From Chara braunii (taxonomy: Eukaryota; Streptophyta; Charophyceae; Charales; Characeae), in NCBI GenBank assembly GCA_003427395.1, contig BFEA01000172.1:910904-933107 (forward strand): a DNA stretch of 22,204 bases. The letters are read 5' to 3'. The stretch's first letter is position 1. Every line of letters begins with the position of its first letter. Of the stretch, positions 1 to 9,359 are shown one piece after another. Under the pieces are notes generated by a model, which was not told the origin of the DNA, did no database searches, and saw nothing but the letters and a program-made list of their open reading frames with translations. The position numbers and the translations under genes were made by a program.

Positions 1-28
1 GTGTGTGTGTGTGTGTGTGTGTGTGTGT
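1..28. repeat. (GT)14 microsatellite
   Basis: Fourteen uninterrupted GT units run from the window edge, followed by a TCTA/TCTG-rich stretch to about 50. The array may continue outside the window. No gene is visible around it. Confidence 0.95.
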
Positions 29-139
29 ATCTATCTTTCTATCTCTGTGTTTCTACATGCATTGGTATGCGTGCAGTAGACATGCATATGCACGCAAACA
101 GACCCCTGATCAACTGTGAAAGTTGGACAGAACATCAAC

Positions 140-183
140 CTCACCCTGCATTTTTTTTTTTTTTTGAGACTCACCCTGCATTT
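140..183 (-). repeat. T15 insert flanked by 11-14 bp direct repeats (tail-only retroposition candidate)
   Basis: The sequence CTCACCCTGCATTT occurs at 140-153 and again at 170-183. Between the copies lie only a T run and GAGA. Read on the minus strand, the order is a repeat beginning AAATGC, four bases (TCTC), A15, then the repeat again. That is the expected arrangement of target-site duplication, element, poly(A) and target-site duplication, but with essentially no element body. A simple 30-bp duplication followed by T-run growth is the alternative. Confidence 0.6.
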
Positions 184-199
184 AGAGTGCCTTGAGTTC

Positions 200-561
200 C
201 AGCCACGGAAATTTCTCCATAATGGTAAGGGGGCCACTGGTTCGCGCCGCATGCAGCGCTCGGTCTCACGGCCGCCGTTCGCACCGACCGGCCTAGCCGC
301 CGTCGCCTAGCCACCGTGGTTAGCGCGAAGGTTCACACGAACCACAAAGGAGTCAGCCATGTCTGACCTTGTAGCTTCGGTAGGCTAGCCCCACCCACCC
401 ATTGAGAACATCAAGACCCGTCGAGACCATCGAGAGTACCGCGGCGATCCAAGTTCATACCAGGACAACAGCAAGTAGCCTTTGAGCCCAGATCCAGACT
501 GGCGAAGCTGATAGGGGCACTCCTTGGTGAGAATAGTGCCATAGCTATAGCTACTGCCACC
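200..561 (+). other. Presumed LINE 5' leader (non-coding)
   Basis: A roughly 360-bp stretch, GC- and CpG-rich at 235-320, lies upstream of ORF1. LINE 5' leaders carry an internal promoter, so this stretch would be expected to drive transcription of the element. I see no specific promoter motif that I can support. An upstream ATG at 360 (CCATGT context) is followed shortly by stop codons and is not a credible start. Confidence 0.5.
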
Positions 562-2334
562 ATGGAAGTTGACGAAGATTCTGCTATCCCACATCCTCAC
601 GTGGGAGATGTTGGGATGGTAGGAGCGGATGGCGAAGCGTGCTCTCCGCATGCGAAGATGGCAGAGGACGAAGGGGCGAACCCACAAAACCGCTCTCCCC
701 CTCAGGCCCAGACAAACTATTGGGCCGAGGAAGAACGGGTGAGGGACATGCTAGCGAAGTGCTTCGACATCGGCATCCTTCCGGTTGGATGGGACATTGG
801 CGAACTGTCAGAGGAAGGAACTAAAGCTCATTTCACCTTGAATCCGTCTCTCGACGAGATCAAAGTCAAATGGCTCAAGGAGCGAACCGTGACGGTAATC
901 TTCCACAAAGGTTCTAAGAACCTATCCAAGAAGGTCAAGGAAGAAGTGGCGCGAGCGTACGAACACATCTGGATGGGCGAAGAACACTTTGACCCGTCAA
1001 TCACACGTGGCCGCGTCTGCATAGAATCAAGCAACGTCCTCTCATACATCGCCAAGGATACAAGGGTGCTCGAATGGATGATCCAAGAAGGAGATATCAG
1101 AGTGGCGCTTCGTGGGTCCCGGAGGTGGTATAACATCGCCTTCAAACCGTGGTTGACCAAGAAGGAGATCCAGGACTTAAGGAAAGAAGCGACCAATAAT
1201 TATTTTTTTATCAGAATTCTGGACGTTCCAAGTGATGCCTATTGCTACTTGGAATCAGCAGCAGAGCTGTCAATCGGGAAGGTCATCAAGGTCTATCTAT
1301 CGGAACGAGATGCAAGGACTCCGCAACTTATCAATGTACGCATTGATATAGCAATCGAAACCCTACCAAGACTGAAGGAGACCTTATCCTTCACGACGTT
1401 CCAGGGGAAGATAATCGAGTTGAAAGTGGCAAATGCTCAAACTCCATGGTGTAGTCGGTGTAGGCGATACTATCATTTGGCGGACGACTGTCCACGTCAA
1501 AGGCGCAGACGGGATCCAAGCCCTACTCCAAGCCCGAACTCAAGTGGAGCACCATCTTTCAACAGCGCTCATCCCTCGAGGCCATCTCCAAGGACTTCCC
1601 CAAGCAATCGAAGAAACTCCAGACGCGAAGCAACCCCAACACCGAGTCGGAACGAAAGCCCGACCACATCAGTAGGAAGAGGCCGACCGGTCGACTCCCA
1701 TGGAAGCGGAAGCAGAAGGCACTCAGAGAACCAACAACGATCGAGGAACACTGCCAAGTCATCATCAAGAATTTCAAATGAGAGTGGGAGACCTACCAAA
1801 CAACCAAGCTATTCAAGGAAGTTGGGCCCCCGTGGTAGCAGAGGCCCACAAGGCATTGCACCTCGAGATGGGATGGTGGCGAGGGACAATCCAAATTTCT
1901 CCCTGGCCTACCCAACTCGGGCAGAAGAAGGAATTCAGTCAAGAGCTCAAGGAGGAATTACAAAGGAAGCAACACAGCCCAGACCAAGGGATCAGGAAGA
2001 CACGAGAGCAAGCACATCGAAGTCACAATCCCTATCAGGCTCGAAGGACGAATGCAGGCAGGAAACAACACCAACAAAACAAAGAAGGAGGCTCGGCGAA
2101 GATATGCGAGAGTATCGTATCGAAGAACAGGTGGAAGGGGAACACTCCTCAGCTTCAGTCGCAAGAAAGGACCAGGCGAATCAGGCCCAAGGAAGCATGA
2201 AGCGGAATCGAAGGCAGGCCACATCGAAAGGGGGCAAACGGGAGTGGGAGAAACACATGCTCCCACTGTTATTTATGACTACAGTGGAAGGTACATTCGC
2301 ACTGGCATGGTCGACGAGTCAAGCTGAGGGGTAA
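562..2334 (+). CDS. LINE ORF1 protein (DUF4283-like domain plus CCHC zinc knuckle)
   Basis: This is a 590-codon intact reading frame. The start at 562 sits in an ideal Kozak context (GCCACCATGG) and is the first ATG of the frame. Residues about 85-290 resemble the DUF4283 domain of plant LINE ORF1 proteins; the segment around FKPWLTKKEIQDLR is the most typical part. A CCHC zinc knuckle follows at residues 297-310 (C297, C300, H305, C310; CX2CX4HX4C). The rest, about 315-560, is low-complexity and very rich in Ser, Arg, Pro and Gln, as expected for a nucleic-acid-binding tail. In LINEs this protein coats the element RNA and forms the RNP used for retrotransposition. Its integrity contrasts with the ruined ORF2 downstream. 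It is an element gene, not a host gene. The domain family is assigned by eye and not by a search. Confidence 0.85.
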   Translation: MEVDEDSAIPHPHVGDVGMVGADGEACSPHAKMAEDEGANPQNRSPPQAQTNYWAEEERVRDMLAKCFDIGILPVGWDIGELSEEGTKAHFTLNPSLDEIKVKWLKERTVTVIFHKGSKNLSKKVKEEVARAYEHIWMGEEHFDPSITRGRVCIESSNVLSYIAKDTRVLEWMIQEGDIRVALRGSRRWYNIAFKPWLTKKEIQDLRKEATNNYFFIRILDVPSDAYCYLESAAELSIGKVIKVYLSERDARTPQLINVRIDIAIETLPRLKETLSFTTFQGKIIELKVANAQTPWCSRCRRYYHLADDCPRQRRRRDPSPTPSPNSSGAPSFNSAHPSRPSPRTSPSNRRNSRREATPTPSRNESPTTSVGRGRPVDSHGSGSRRHSENQQRSRNTAKSSSRISNESGRPTKQPSYSRKLGPRGSRGPQGIAPRDGMVARDNPNFSLAYPTRAEEGIQSRAQGGITKEATQPRPRDQEDTRASTSKSQSLSGSKDECRQETTPTKQRRRLGEDMREYRIEEQVEGEHSSASVARKDQANQAQGSMKRNRRQATSKGGKREWEKHMLPLLFMTTVEGTFALAWSTSQAEG

Positions 2335-2820
2335 CTCTCCTCCCCTCCCAACCTATTGCCTCACCACCAATGCCCTTGGAAATTTTGAACATTACACATA
2401 GACTATATGGTAGTGATGTAATGGTTAGGAATGTACCTGATATCCCCACCCCCCGATTTTTTGTGGAACGCCCTGGGGTTAAAGCGAAATTGTTTACCCC
2501 CACCCTAGATACCAGGATTACACAGGAAGCACTATCGCGATTAGTCAGTTAGGGCCTGAGCCTGTTTCCTATGGAATGACTCTCCTACCCGAACCACCCC
2601 GAGCTGTCAAAGATTACCCTACTAGGCGATTGCGATGCTACCTGTCTGGGGACACTATCCCAGAAGATCCCGAACGCAAGATCCCTGCACCCATCTTCTT
2701 TTCAATCATTTTTGACACAACGTTGGGACAAGGGACCCCAAGCAACTTGAATGCAGGCATCACTTGGCTCTTCTATTCCGTTTCTCCGCATCCAAGCTCG
2801 GTCGGGATTTGGGAACGACC
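2335..2820 (+). other. ORF1-ORF2 spacer of the LINE
   Basis: About 490 bp separate the ORF1 stop (TAA, 2332-2334) from the first recognisable endonuclease codons. Two short open stretches occur here (2370-2552 and from 2576), but I recognise no domain in their translations. The spacer is long for an L1-type element. It may therefore include decayed coding sequence or leader sequence for ORF2. Confidence 0.5.
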
Positions 2821-3545
2821 ATGCTCCAAGTTAAAATCTCGACCTGGAATGTCCGAGGACTCTGCGACTGTAGCGGATGAGGAAAAAGGTCAAGGATCAA
2901 AACCTGGATGCATGACAATCGAATTTCGATCCTATGCATGCAAGAGACATAGTTGGACCAGGAAAAGATTATGATGCTAGGGGCATGGTGGGATGGACCT
3001 CAGGTATGGGCACCGACTGTTGAATTACGGGGGGGTGTGGCTATCTTATTACACTGTAATCTAGACGATACTTGACCACGACTTCGACCAACAAGGGCGC
3101 TGAGCCTGGATCAAGGTTCGATCGGCAGGTAAGGAGTGGTCAGTGACCATGATCTATGCTCTTGCAGTGGCAGCAGATAGAATGGAACGAAGATAATTCT
3201 TTGAATTATTAATGGACAGTCTCCCCAATGTCGAGGACATTATTATTTCCGACAATTGGAATGTGGCAATCGATGATTCCAACCCTATCTTTGCGACTGG
3301 TAAAGCGGGAAAAGATTTGGATGCATTGTTGGATATAGTGATAGACTGGATCTGTTGGATCCATACAGACTAACGAATAGTACAAACCCAGGCTATACGT
3401 GGTTTTCCTCCCAATTGCAAGCAGGCAGGAGGGTAGGCCCACGCAGGTTAGACAATTTACTAACAAGTAAATCCATTTGGAGCAGCACCGTAGATGTATC
3501 CACACAGCCCCACCCGATCTCATACCATAATCCAGTGGTTCTCCA
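2821..3545 (+). pseudogene. LINE ORF2 endonuclease (APE-type) remnant
   Basis: From the ATG at 2821 the translation reads ISTWNVRGL, the classic start of plant LINE ORF2 endonucleases. Further on come the metal-binding glutamate motif CMQET, then IISDNWNVAID (family form usually GDFN/GDWN), and near 3518 ISYHNPVVL. In the family this last segment is SDHNPV, whose Asp and His are catalytic, so here Asp is replaced by Tyr. Stops interrupt the frame soon after SG and directly after QET, and there are several frame changes and stops around 3060-3480. The enzyme would nick target DNA to prime reverse transcription. This copy cannot, because both the frame and a key residue are lost. Confidence 0.8.
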
Positions 3546-3699
3546 GCTCCTGTGGGGAGAGGGACCTGTCAGAGGGAAAGGGATTTTGAAATTAAATACG
3601 GAAACATTAACTTGAAAGGAACCAAAGATAAGGAAGTGGGTACATACCCAACTGGAGAAATGGAGGCAGAGGAAACACCTCTTCCCCGATCTGCGTATC

Positions 3700-5170
3700 T
3701 GGTGGGACGCTTGCCTTTGATTCATTTCGAATATGCTCTGCGTATTCTCCAAGATCCTAGCCTTACATGACAATAAGGAGGAGGCCAGAGCTAAGAAGGG
3801 ATTGGAAGAAGCGGAGAGCAGGATAGCGAACCTGCCACATAGGTCGATTGATCCATCGTGGGGAGTGGTTAGAGCAGAAAGGATGCAAGTATGGGATGAG
3901 ATTCAGGAAACCAAATCCGACCGATGGAAGGAGATACTGACAGTTAAGGGTATAGAGACAAGAGATCGGATGACTAAGCACACGTTTCAGAGACTCCTCC
4001 CCTGCTTCGCGTATAAAGAAATGAAAACATTATCCCACCCATTCGATGACAACGTGTACGTAGCAATCTCAACACGGGAAATGTGTAACTATGTTGAACT
4101 ATATTTCTGTGATATTCTCACGTCAAGGCGCAATTCCGATGAATTAGCTATGGGACAACAAAGTTTGACTGAACTATGGGAAGTGGTAAACGTGAACCTG
4201 CCACACATTGCTCGATTAGATTTGGACCGACCTCTTACAGACATAGGAGTCAAAGCGACAATTAAGGCAATGGCAAAGGGTAAGGCCCCGGGCTCCGATG
4301 ACCTCCCCTCGAAATTCTTAAGTAGCCTGGCCAGACATAGAGGAAACTCTGTTGGAAATTTACAATAATGTCCTGATTGGAGGCAAACTTTCTGATAATA
4401 TGTGCTTTGGAGTGATCACACTGATGTACAAGAAAGGGTCAAGGGAAGACATCAGAAATTGGCGTCCAATCTCCAGGTTAAATGTATCCTACAAAATTTT
4501 AGCAAAAACGTTAGCCAAAAGATTGTCGAGGTATCTCCACGGGTTAGTTGGCAAAGACCAAGCAGCCTTCGCGCAGGGGCGTTCGATCTTTAAGAATATA
4601 GTAACGGCCATTCAGACTCTCGAGATCGTTGAAAGGAGGACATACCGTTTTCAGTCTTGCTATTAGATCTCGAAAAGACGTACCACAGAGTGAATTGGAG
4701 CCTTGTGCTCACAACCCTGCGCAAAATGAGTTTCAAAGATAATTTTTGTAGCTAGGTGGTAACTCTGTATACCCATTCCACGACCTCAATACTGATTAAC
4801 GTTCTCCTGTCCGATCCCTTCCCTCTATCTAGATCCCTTCGGCAGGGTTGCCCATTGACCCCTCTGCTTTTCGTCATTCAACTCGAGGTTATTATGTGTA
4901 ATATCTGAAGCAGGCCAGAGATAATAGGCCTAGCTCTGAAACAGTCAACTTGCAAGGCAAAGACCCTCGCAGATGACCTGTTTGCTATCTGTGAGAACTC
5001 CGCTAAGGCCCTAGAAGCACTAAATGTCATGTTGGACGAATACTCATTGTTCTCAGAAGCCGCAGTGAATTGGCGTAAATCTCTGTACTTTCTGCCGCTC
5101 GAGCTTGAGCTAGAGGCGCACTGGGGGATGCGGCGCATCAACGCAGGTAAAGCGGAGAGATTCCTAGGGG
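3700..5170 (+). pseudogene. LINE ORF2 reverse transcriptase remnant
   Basis: The open stretch 3733-4368 carries the pre-RT region and ends with KGKAPGSDDLPSKF, the conserved N-terminal RT motif. A frameshift near 4350 moves to the frame of 4352-4666, with NWRPISRLNVSYKI and the QAAFAQGRSI block. A second shift leads to motif A at about 4657 (LLLDLEKTYHRVNW; first Asp kept, second Asp now His). Motif B follows near 4840 (LRQGCPLTPLLF) and motif C at 4963-4977 (TLADD, both Asp kept). These are the RT catalytic blocks in the right order. At least two frameshifts and several stops mean no functional protein is made. Confidence 0.85.
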
Positions 5171-6640
5171 TAATGGTTGCGCTCGAAACCTGAGGTTCAG
5201 GAGGAAATCCTCCAAAACCGAATGGTGGCAAAGATCAACAACACCTCACCAATCAATCTTTGGAAGAATAATGGTGATAAACACCTCTCTTCTCTCACTG
5301 CTAAATTACGTGGGCTCCATTCGGTTGTTGAGCCCATCCTTGTTAGCAGAAACAAGAAGAATGGCGGCCAGATTCATCTGGAAACCAAGAGGGGACATAG
5401 ACCAAGGCTTTATCTCGAAGGTAGCCTGAAGTTAATATCTCAACCAAGGGAGGAAGGAGGGTTGGGCATCAGTGACCCACAACGAAGGAAATGCATCCTG
5501 CTAGCTAACTGGATCATCAGGGCAGTAGACAACGATGGTTTGGAGCACTGGCTACAGATGGCAGAACAGATTTTGGCCACTGAATGAGACTGTTCCGTGG
5601 GGAAGATGTATGGGTATGCCTCCAACTAGAATCTTACCTGAGTAAGAAGGTCCGCTCTAGATCTTGGGCTGACATAATCAAGGCGTGAAAAAAGGTCAAA
5701 CCAACCGAGTGGTTAACGCCTGTCACTAAGACGGAGGTCCTTAGTCAGCCGCTGTTCGACAACCCGCACGTGGTAGACCATCAAGGCCAAATCTTCAGAG
5801 CTAACAAAAAGCGGGTGCGTTTGGTGAAAAATTGATCGGCAAAGGAATCCTTTGCGTTGGTGACATTTGGGACACGATGGCAGCAGATTGGATATCTAAA
5901 GAGGACCTGACATTCAAACTGGAAAATTTGCAAAATGTGGAGAATAAGTTGGAGGAACTTATCAGAGCGATCCTACACTTTTGGAAGGATCGGTTGTCCT
6001 CGGGAGCAGTGGACCCCCCAGACACTCGGTACATCACCAAACCTCAGGATGGTTACCCTATGTACTGGAAACTGATTTCCTATTCAAAAGACCGATCAAG
6101 GAACTTCCAAAGGTGGGACAAACTTCCCTCATCGAGACTCCTTTCTTGCTACGAATCGTCGGACGAAGACTCGGACTCCGAGTCAGAAGCAGAAACACAA
6201 ACTTCTAGGGACCGACGATAGGTATCAAGTAGGCCACAACTTGACTCTCACCTATAGCAAATCAAGGTGCAGGAAATTTGGGATGAGGAAGACAAACATG
6301 AAACCATTTCTCTCTCAGACATTTCGTTAGACAAGCGAAAGCTTGATCTGGCAGCATGGGGTTGGAGAGGAATGGGGAAGGAAGGGTCTACATTGCCTCT
6401 ATCACAGATGAAAAGCACAAAGGAACTGATGTTCTCAGCACGTCGACCGACCTTGGTAGTGGTAGAGAGATGAGAGTCGTTGATTGCAGGAGCAGGGACA
6501 CAGGCTCTGACACACATTGGTCGCCTATGGAGGCAACTACAGATCCTCCCTTCTCAAAGGCATGCAACAATTTTGTGGCTTCTATCCCTACTGGTCACAC
6601 CCTCTGCTGTTTGATTAGCTGAAAAAGACATGAGTGTTCG
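5171..6640 (+). pseudogene. LINE ORF2 post-RT region, decayed
   Basis: This stretch continues ORF2 between the RT and the zinc motif, broken into several frames. Recognisable pieces are RFIWKPRG near 5375 and PREEGGLGISDPQRRKC near 5447, which match the conserved GGLG block that follows the RT in plant LINEs. The open segment 5832-6221 ends in a Ser/Asp/Glu-rich acidic tract, and I recognise nothing in it. Stops and frame changes recur throughout. Confidence 0.65.
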
Positions 6641-7124
6641 GTTAGGATGCAGTAGGTGCATTTGGCCCTTCGAGTCAACAGTCCACCTCTGGTGGGACTG
6701 CCCTACTTCTAAGCGTATATGAGACTGGTGGTCACTTCATTGGAAGAACTTTGCAACATGAGATTGGAAGTGGGATAAAGCTTGGGTGCTCCAAGGCTTG
6801 CTTCCTCCTCTCATGCACCCAACGGAAGGGTGTGGGTATGTATCCCAGTCATGTAGAGCAATCATCTGCTTGGTCATTTCAGACTGCAAAAACAAAACCT
6901 GTTTTCAAAACAAAGGCACCTTAGATGCGGAGATAAAATCTCAGATTCACGACAAATTAAGGCTTTATATTAAATCGGATTGGAACAAACGAAAGTGTCA
7001 GAACCCAATCCCGTGGAAGGGTGTAAGATGGTTCGAAAGAACGTGGGCGCGAGCCAGAGGGCCAAATTGGCTGGTCAAGGTAGTTGAGGGGAACAAGTTG
7101 AAGCTTTGTCAGTGGTTGAAGTGA
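6641..7124 (+). pseudogene. LINE ORF2 C-terminal zf-RVT region
   Basis: A CX2C...HX4C motif lies at 6648-6701 (Cys codons 6648 and 6657, His 6684, Cys 6699), in the sequence GCSRCIWPFESTVHLWWDC. This is the zf-RVT zinc motif found near the C terminus of plant LINE ORF2. The next conserved block should read IWDWW, but its first Trp codon is TGA, which a single G-to-A change from TGG would explain. The same frame is open again from 6786 to the final stop at 7122-7124, giving a basic C-terminal tail. The true ORF2 therefore ends at 7124. Confidence 0.75.
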
Positions 7125-7705
7125 ATGTACCTTATAGGAAGATAAGATACTGAGTAAAATAAGAGATAGGGTAGTAAGAGACATTGGCTTCAAGTAAGTT
7201 GGAAAATTTCTTTTCGGGAAACATAAGTTATTGGCACCGATAGAGAAATAAGACCAGGGCACTCGGTCTTTATAGTCGCAGGAGACAGGCGGAAGTAGTG
7301 CGTATCTAGCACCTAGGACAGAGGAAGGAGTGCTAACGTGGAGGTTTAAGCAGCCCATTTTAGGTCTGCAGTAGAGTAGGAAGGTTGACAAGGAGCAGAG
7401 AGATCATTGAGAGGCTAGAAAAACTGCCTGGTTAACTTCAGGCCAGACGACAACAGTGGTGACACAGTTACTCTCTCAGACGAGCCGAGGCCTCGATAGA
7501 AATCAAACTCGAATTGGCTTAAGACCTAAGGGCTTAAGGTTCGTTGCAGGAATCGGACTCTGATAAACTAAAGCTGAAATATTGATTTTGGTGCCAAGGT
7601 TACCTCTGGGTTGTTTTGTAGAGGATTCCCTACCTCAAAGGTTTACTCTTTGAAATAAAGGATCCCTTACTTTCCCCACACCACACCCCCCCCCCCAAAA
7701 AAAAA
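7125..7705 (+). other. LINE 3' UTR and A-tail
   Basis: About 580 bp of non-coding sequence follow ORF2, ending in a C run and A9 (7697-7705). The A tract with the AATAAA signal upstream marks the 3' end of this LINE insertion. Confidence 0.65.
7654..7659 (+). promoter_or_regulatory. AATAAA polyadenylation signal of the LINE
   Basis: A perfect AATAAA lies 37 bp before the A9 tract, inside TTGAAATAAAGG. Its position fits 3' end formation of the element transcript. Confidence 0.6.
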
Positions 7706-8171
7706 GGTTTCATCCATGTATGCCTGCTCTCATGATCGCTGGTAGAGGGAACATTACGAACTACCAGCTATGGCGGCAAGGATTGGTTGTGAGCAATAGA
7801 CGGGCTTACCGTCTTTCCCAGAGCACAACGCACCTCCATTATGTATGTATATTAGTTGTATTTCCGGTCAGATGCAATGATGGTGCTTTGTGCTTGGGGG
7901 AAGACGGCAGGCTTCAGATGTATTGTTATCAACAAGCGACTAACTCGGGCATTACCTCCACCCCGTCTTCCCACGAATAGAACGTACGGTCATTATAACC
8001 CTTATTTGACTCACCTTTCCGTTCAGATGCTGCAAAAATGACCCCTAGGTTCTATTCAGGGGAACAAGGGTACGGATTGACTGGTCTAGCTGCTTTGTCC
8101 TTCAAGACAATATAAAGGGTTGTCTTTTAAGTCAAAAAGAAAAAAAGAAAAAAAAAAAGGGAAAAATAAGA
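7706..8171. other. Intergenic sequence, no gene seen
   Basis: No coding signal is convincing here. A small hairpin with an 8-bp perfect stem (GCTGGTAG / CTACCAGC) lies at about 7738-7769. An A-rich purine tract runs from about 8135 to 8168, immediately left of the inverted-repeat element. Confidence 0.5.
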
Positions 8172-8340
8172 GGGAGTCACAAAAAATAGTTATAATTGCA
8201 ATATGGGTCAAGAAACTGTTTGCAATTGCAGTTCGGACAATGTATGCAACCCAACTTCCTAGCCAGGTAGGGTCCTCAAAGTGTAATTGCAAACTGTATC
8301 TTGGCCCATAGTGCAGTTATAACTCGTTTTTGTGACTCCC
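8172..8340. mobile_element. MITE-like element with ~60-bp terminal inverted repeats
   Basis: The left arm (8172-8231, starting GGGAGTCACAAAAA) and the right arm (8281-8340, ending TTTTTGTGACTCCC) are reverse complements with roughly 52 of 60 positions matching. They enclose a ~49-bp unique spacer. At 169 bp and with no coding capacity, it looks like a non-autonomous DNA transposon, and it would fold into a long hairpin. I could not see a target-site duplication: the flanks are an A-rich tract on the left and GCGTCGTTA on the right. Superfamily is unknown. Confidence 0.8.
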
Positions 8341-8416
8341 GCGTCGTTACCCCTAAGAAAAAACTACAACTGGGGGGTTAACTCAGAGAAGATTGGGTTG
8401 AATCCACCCCGCGAGT

Positions 8417-8528
8417 GTGCTTATATATTCCGTAGACTATTACCATCATATAGCTCGTAGTCCATTCCGTACGTGCTCATATAGACCGCAGGCTCTTCAC
8501 GTCCTATAGCTCGTAGCCTTGCAATCCA
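8417..8528. repeat. 56-bp direct repeat, two diverged copies
   Basis: GTGCTTATATATTCCGTAG at 8417 and GTGCTCATATAGACCGCAG at 8473 begin two copies, each later containing ATAGCTCGTAG. The period is 56 bp. The core TATAG...CGTAG words link it to the 25-bp array downstream. Confidence 0.65.
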
Positions 8529-8659
8529 AAACTTGTCGCCACAAAAAAATGTTGGGCTTGCCGTTGATATATTGGATCGGTGGTCGCTTTTTCGTTTCGT
8601 GCCTCAATAATTCAAGGTGTCAGGCCCACGACCCATGTAGCCGTGTACTGGTAGTCCGT

Positions 8660-8840
8660 AGAGTATTCCATAGATTATGTATTCATATAGTCTGTATGAT
8701 TATGTATTCATACAGTTCGTATGACTATGTATTCATATAGCCCATCGTCGTCAGATATCCTACAGACTATGTATTCGTTTAGTCCACAAGACTATATGTA
8801 TTTATATAGTCCGCATTATGTGTTCATATAGTCCAGGGAG
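8660..8840. repeat. 25-bp AT-rich tandem array with palindromic unit
   Basis: The core TATGTATTCATATAG recurs at 8676, 8701 and 8726 (exactly 25 bp apart), then in more diverged form near 8768, 8794 and 8817. The fullest unit, GACTATGTATTCATATAGTC, has 6-bp inverted arms (GACTAT/ATAGTC), so every unit is a small imperfect palindrome. Single copies reappear at 9006 and about 9148 inside the longer repeats. Confidence 0.85.
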
Positions 8841-8889
8841 ATCGTGTCAACTTTCATCGAGTTTTTTTTTTGTTGTTGTAATCCAGGTT

Positions 8890-9260
8890 GTTGCTGAGGT
8901 TGGATGCTAGACCTCAGCTCCGGATACACAATACACAAAAGATTAACATCCTTCCCTGCCTGTACAATGTGTTCTTATCGTCGAAGAAAATTCAGAGTCA
9001 TAGACTATGTATTCATATCGTCTATGGGCTATTGCTAAAGTCGGATGCTATACCTCGACTCTAGATACACAATACACAGAATATTAGCATCCTTCCCTGC
9101 CCGTACAATGTGTTTATATCGTCGAAGAATATTCAGAGTCATAAACTATGTATTCATATCGTTTATACTATGTGTTCAAATCGTTGAAGGAGATGATGCC
9201 AAACTTTTCTCGGCTCCACATACAAAATACACAAAAGATTGGCTTCCTTCCCCGCAAGGC
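8890..9260. repeat. 141-bp tandem repeat, two copies plus a partial third
   Basis: Copy 1 starts with TTGCTGAGGTTGGATGCT at 8891, and copy 2 with TTGCTAAAGTCGGATGCT at 9032. They share GATACACAATACACA, CATCCTTCCCTGCC and a 25-bp unit at the end. A shorter, more diverged third copy follows from about 9170 (CGGCTCCACATACAAAATAC, then CTTCCTTCCCCGC). This is a higher-order repeat that incorporates the 25-bp satellite unit. Confidence 0.85.
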
Positions 9261-9359
9261 ATCAATGATCCCGATGATTCACTCAGCACCAACGACATAG
9301 AGATCTTATACCAACATGCTTTTCCAAAAACAAAAACAGAAAAAGATAAGAAAAGGATG

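Larger units (their letters stand above)
200..7705 (+). mobile_element. Near full-length L1-type LINE, ORF2 decayed
   Basis: The order is leader, ORF1 with CCHC zinc knuckle, spacer, ORF2 remnants (APE-type endonuclease, reverse transcriptase, zf-RVT), 3' UTR, AATAAA and an A9 tail. This is the standard plant L1-clade layout, and the ~7.5 kb length suits a full-length copy. The 5' edge is uncertain. I placed it after the T15 insert because the GC-rich leader begins near 200. I could not find a target-site duplication matching the bases after the A-tail. ORF1 is open over 590 codons whereas ORF2 has many stops and frameshifts, so the copy is not autonomous. Confidence 0.85.

Noticed and set aside
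2576-2974. 132-codon frame after LINE ORF1
   Set aside because: Its end overlaps the endonuclease in another frame and its translation has no recognisable domain. It is probably chance openness.
8660-8840. CRISPR-like array
   Set aside because: The 25-bp units abut one another without unique spacers and are AT-rich palindromes, so this is a simple satellite.
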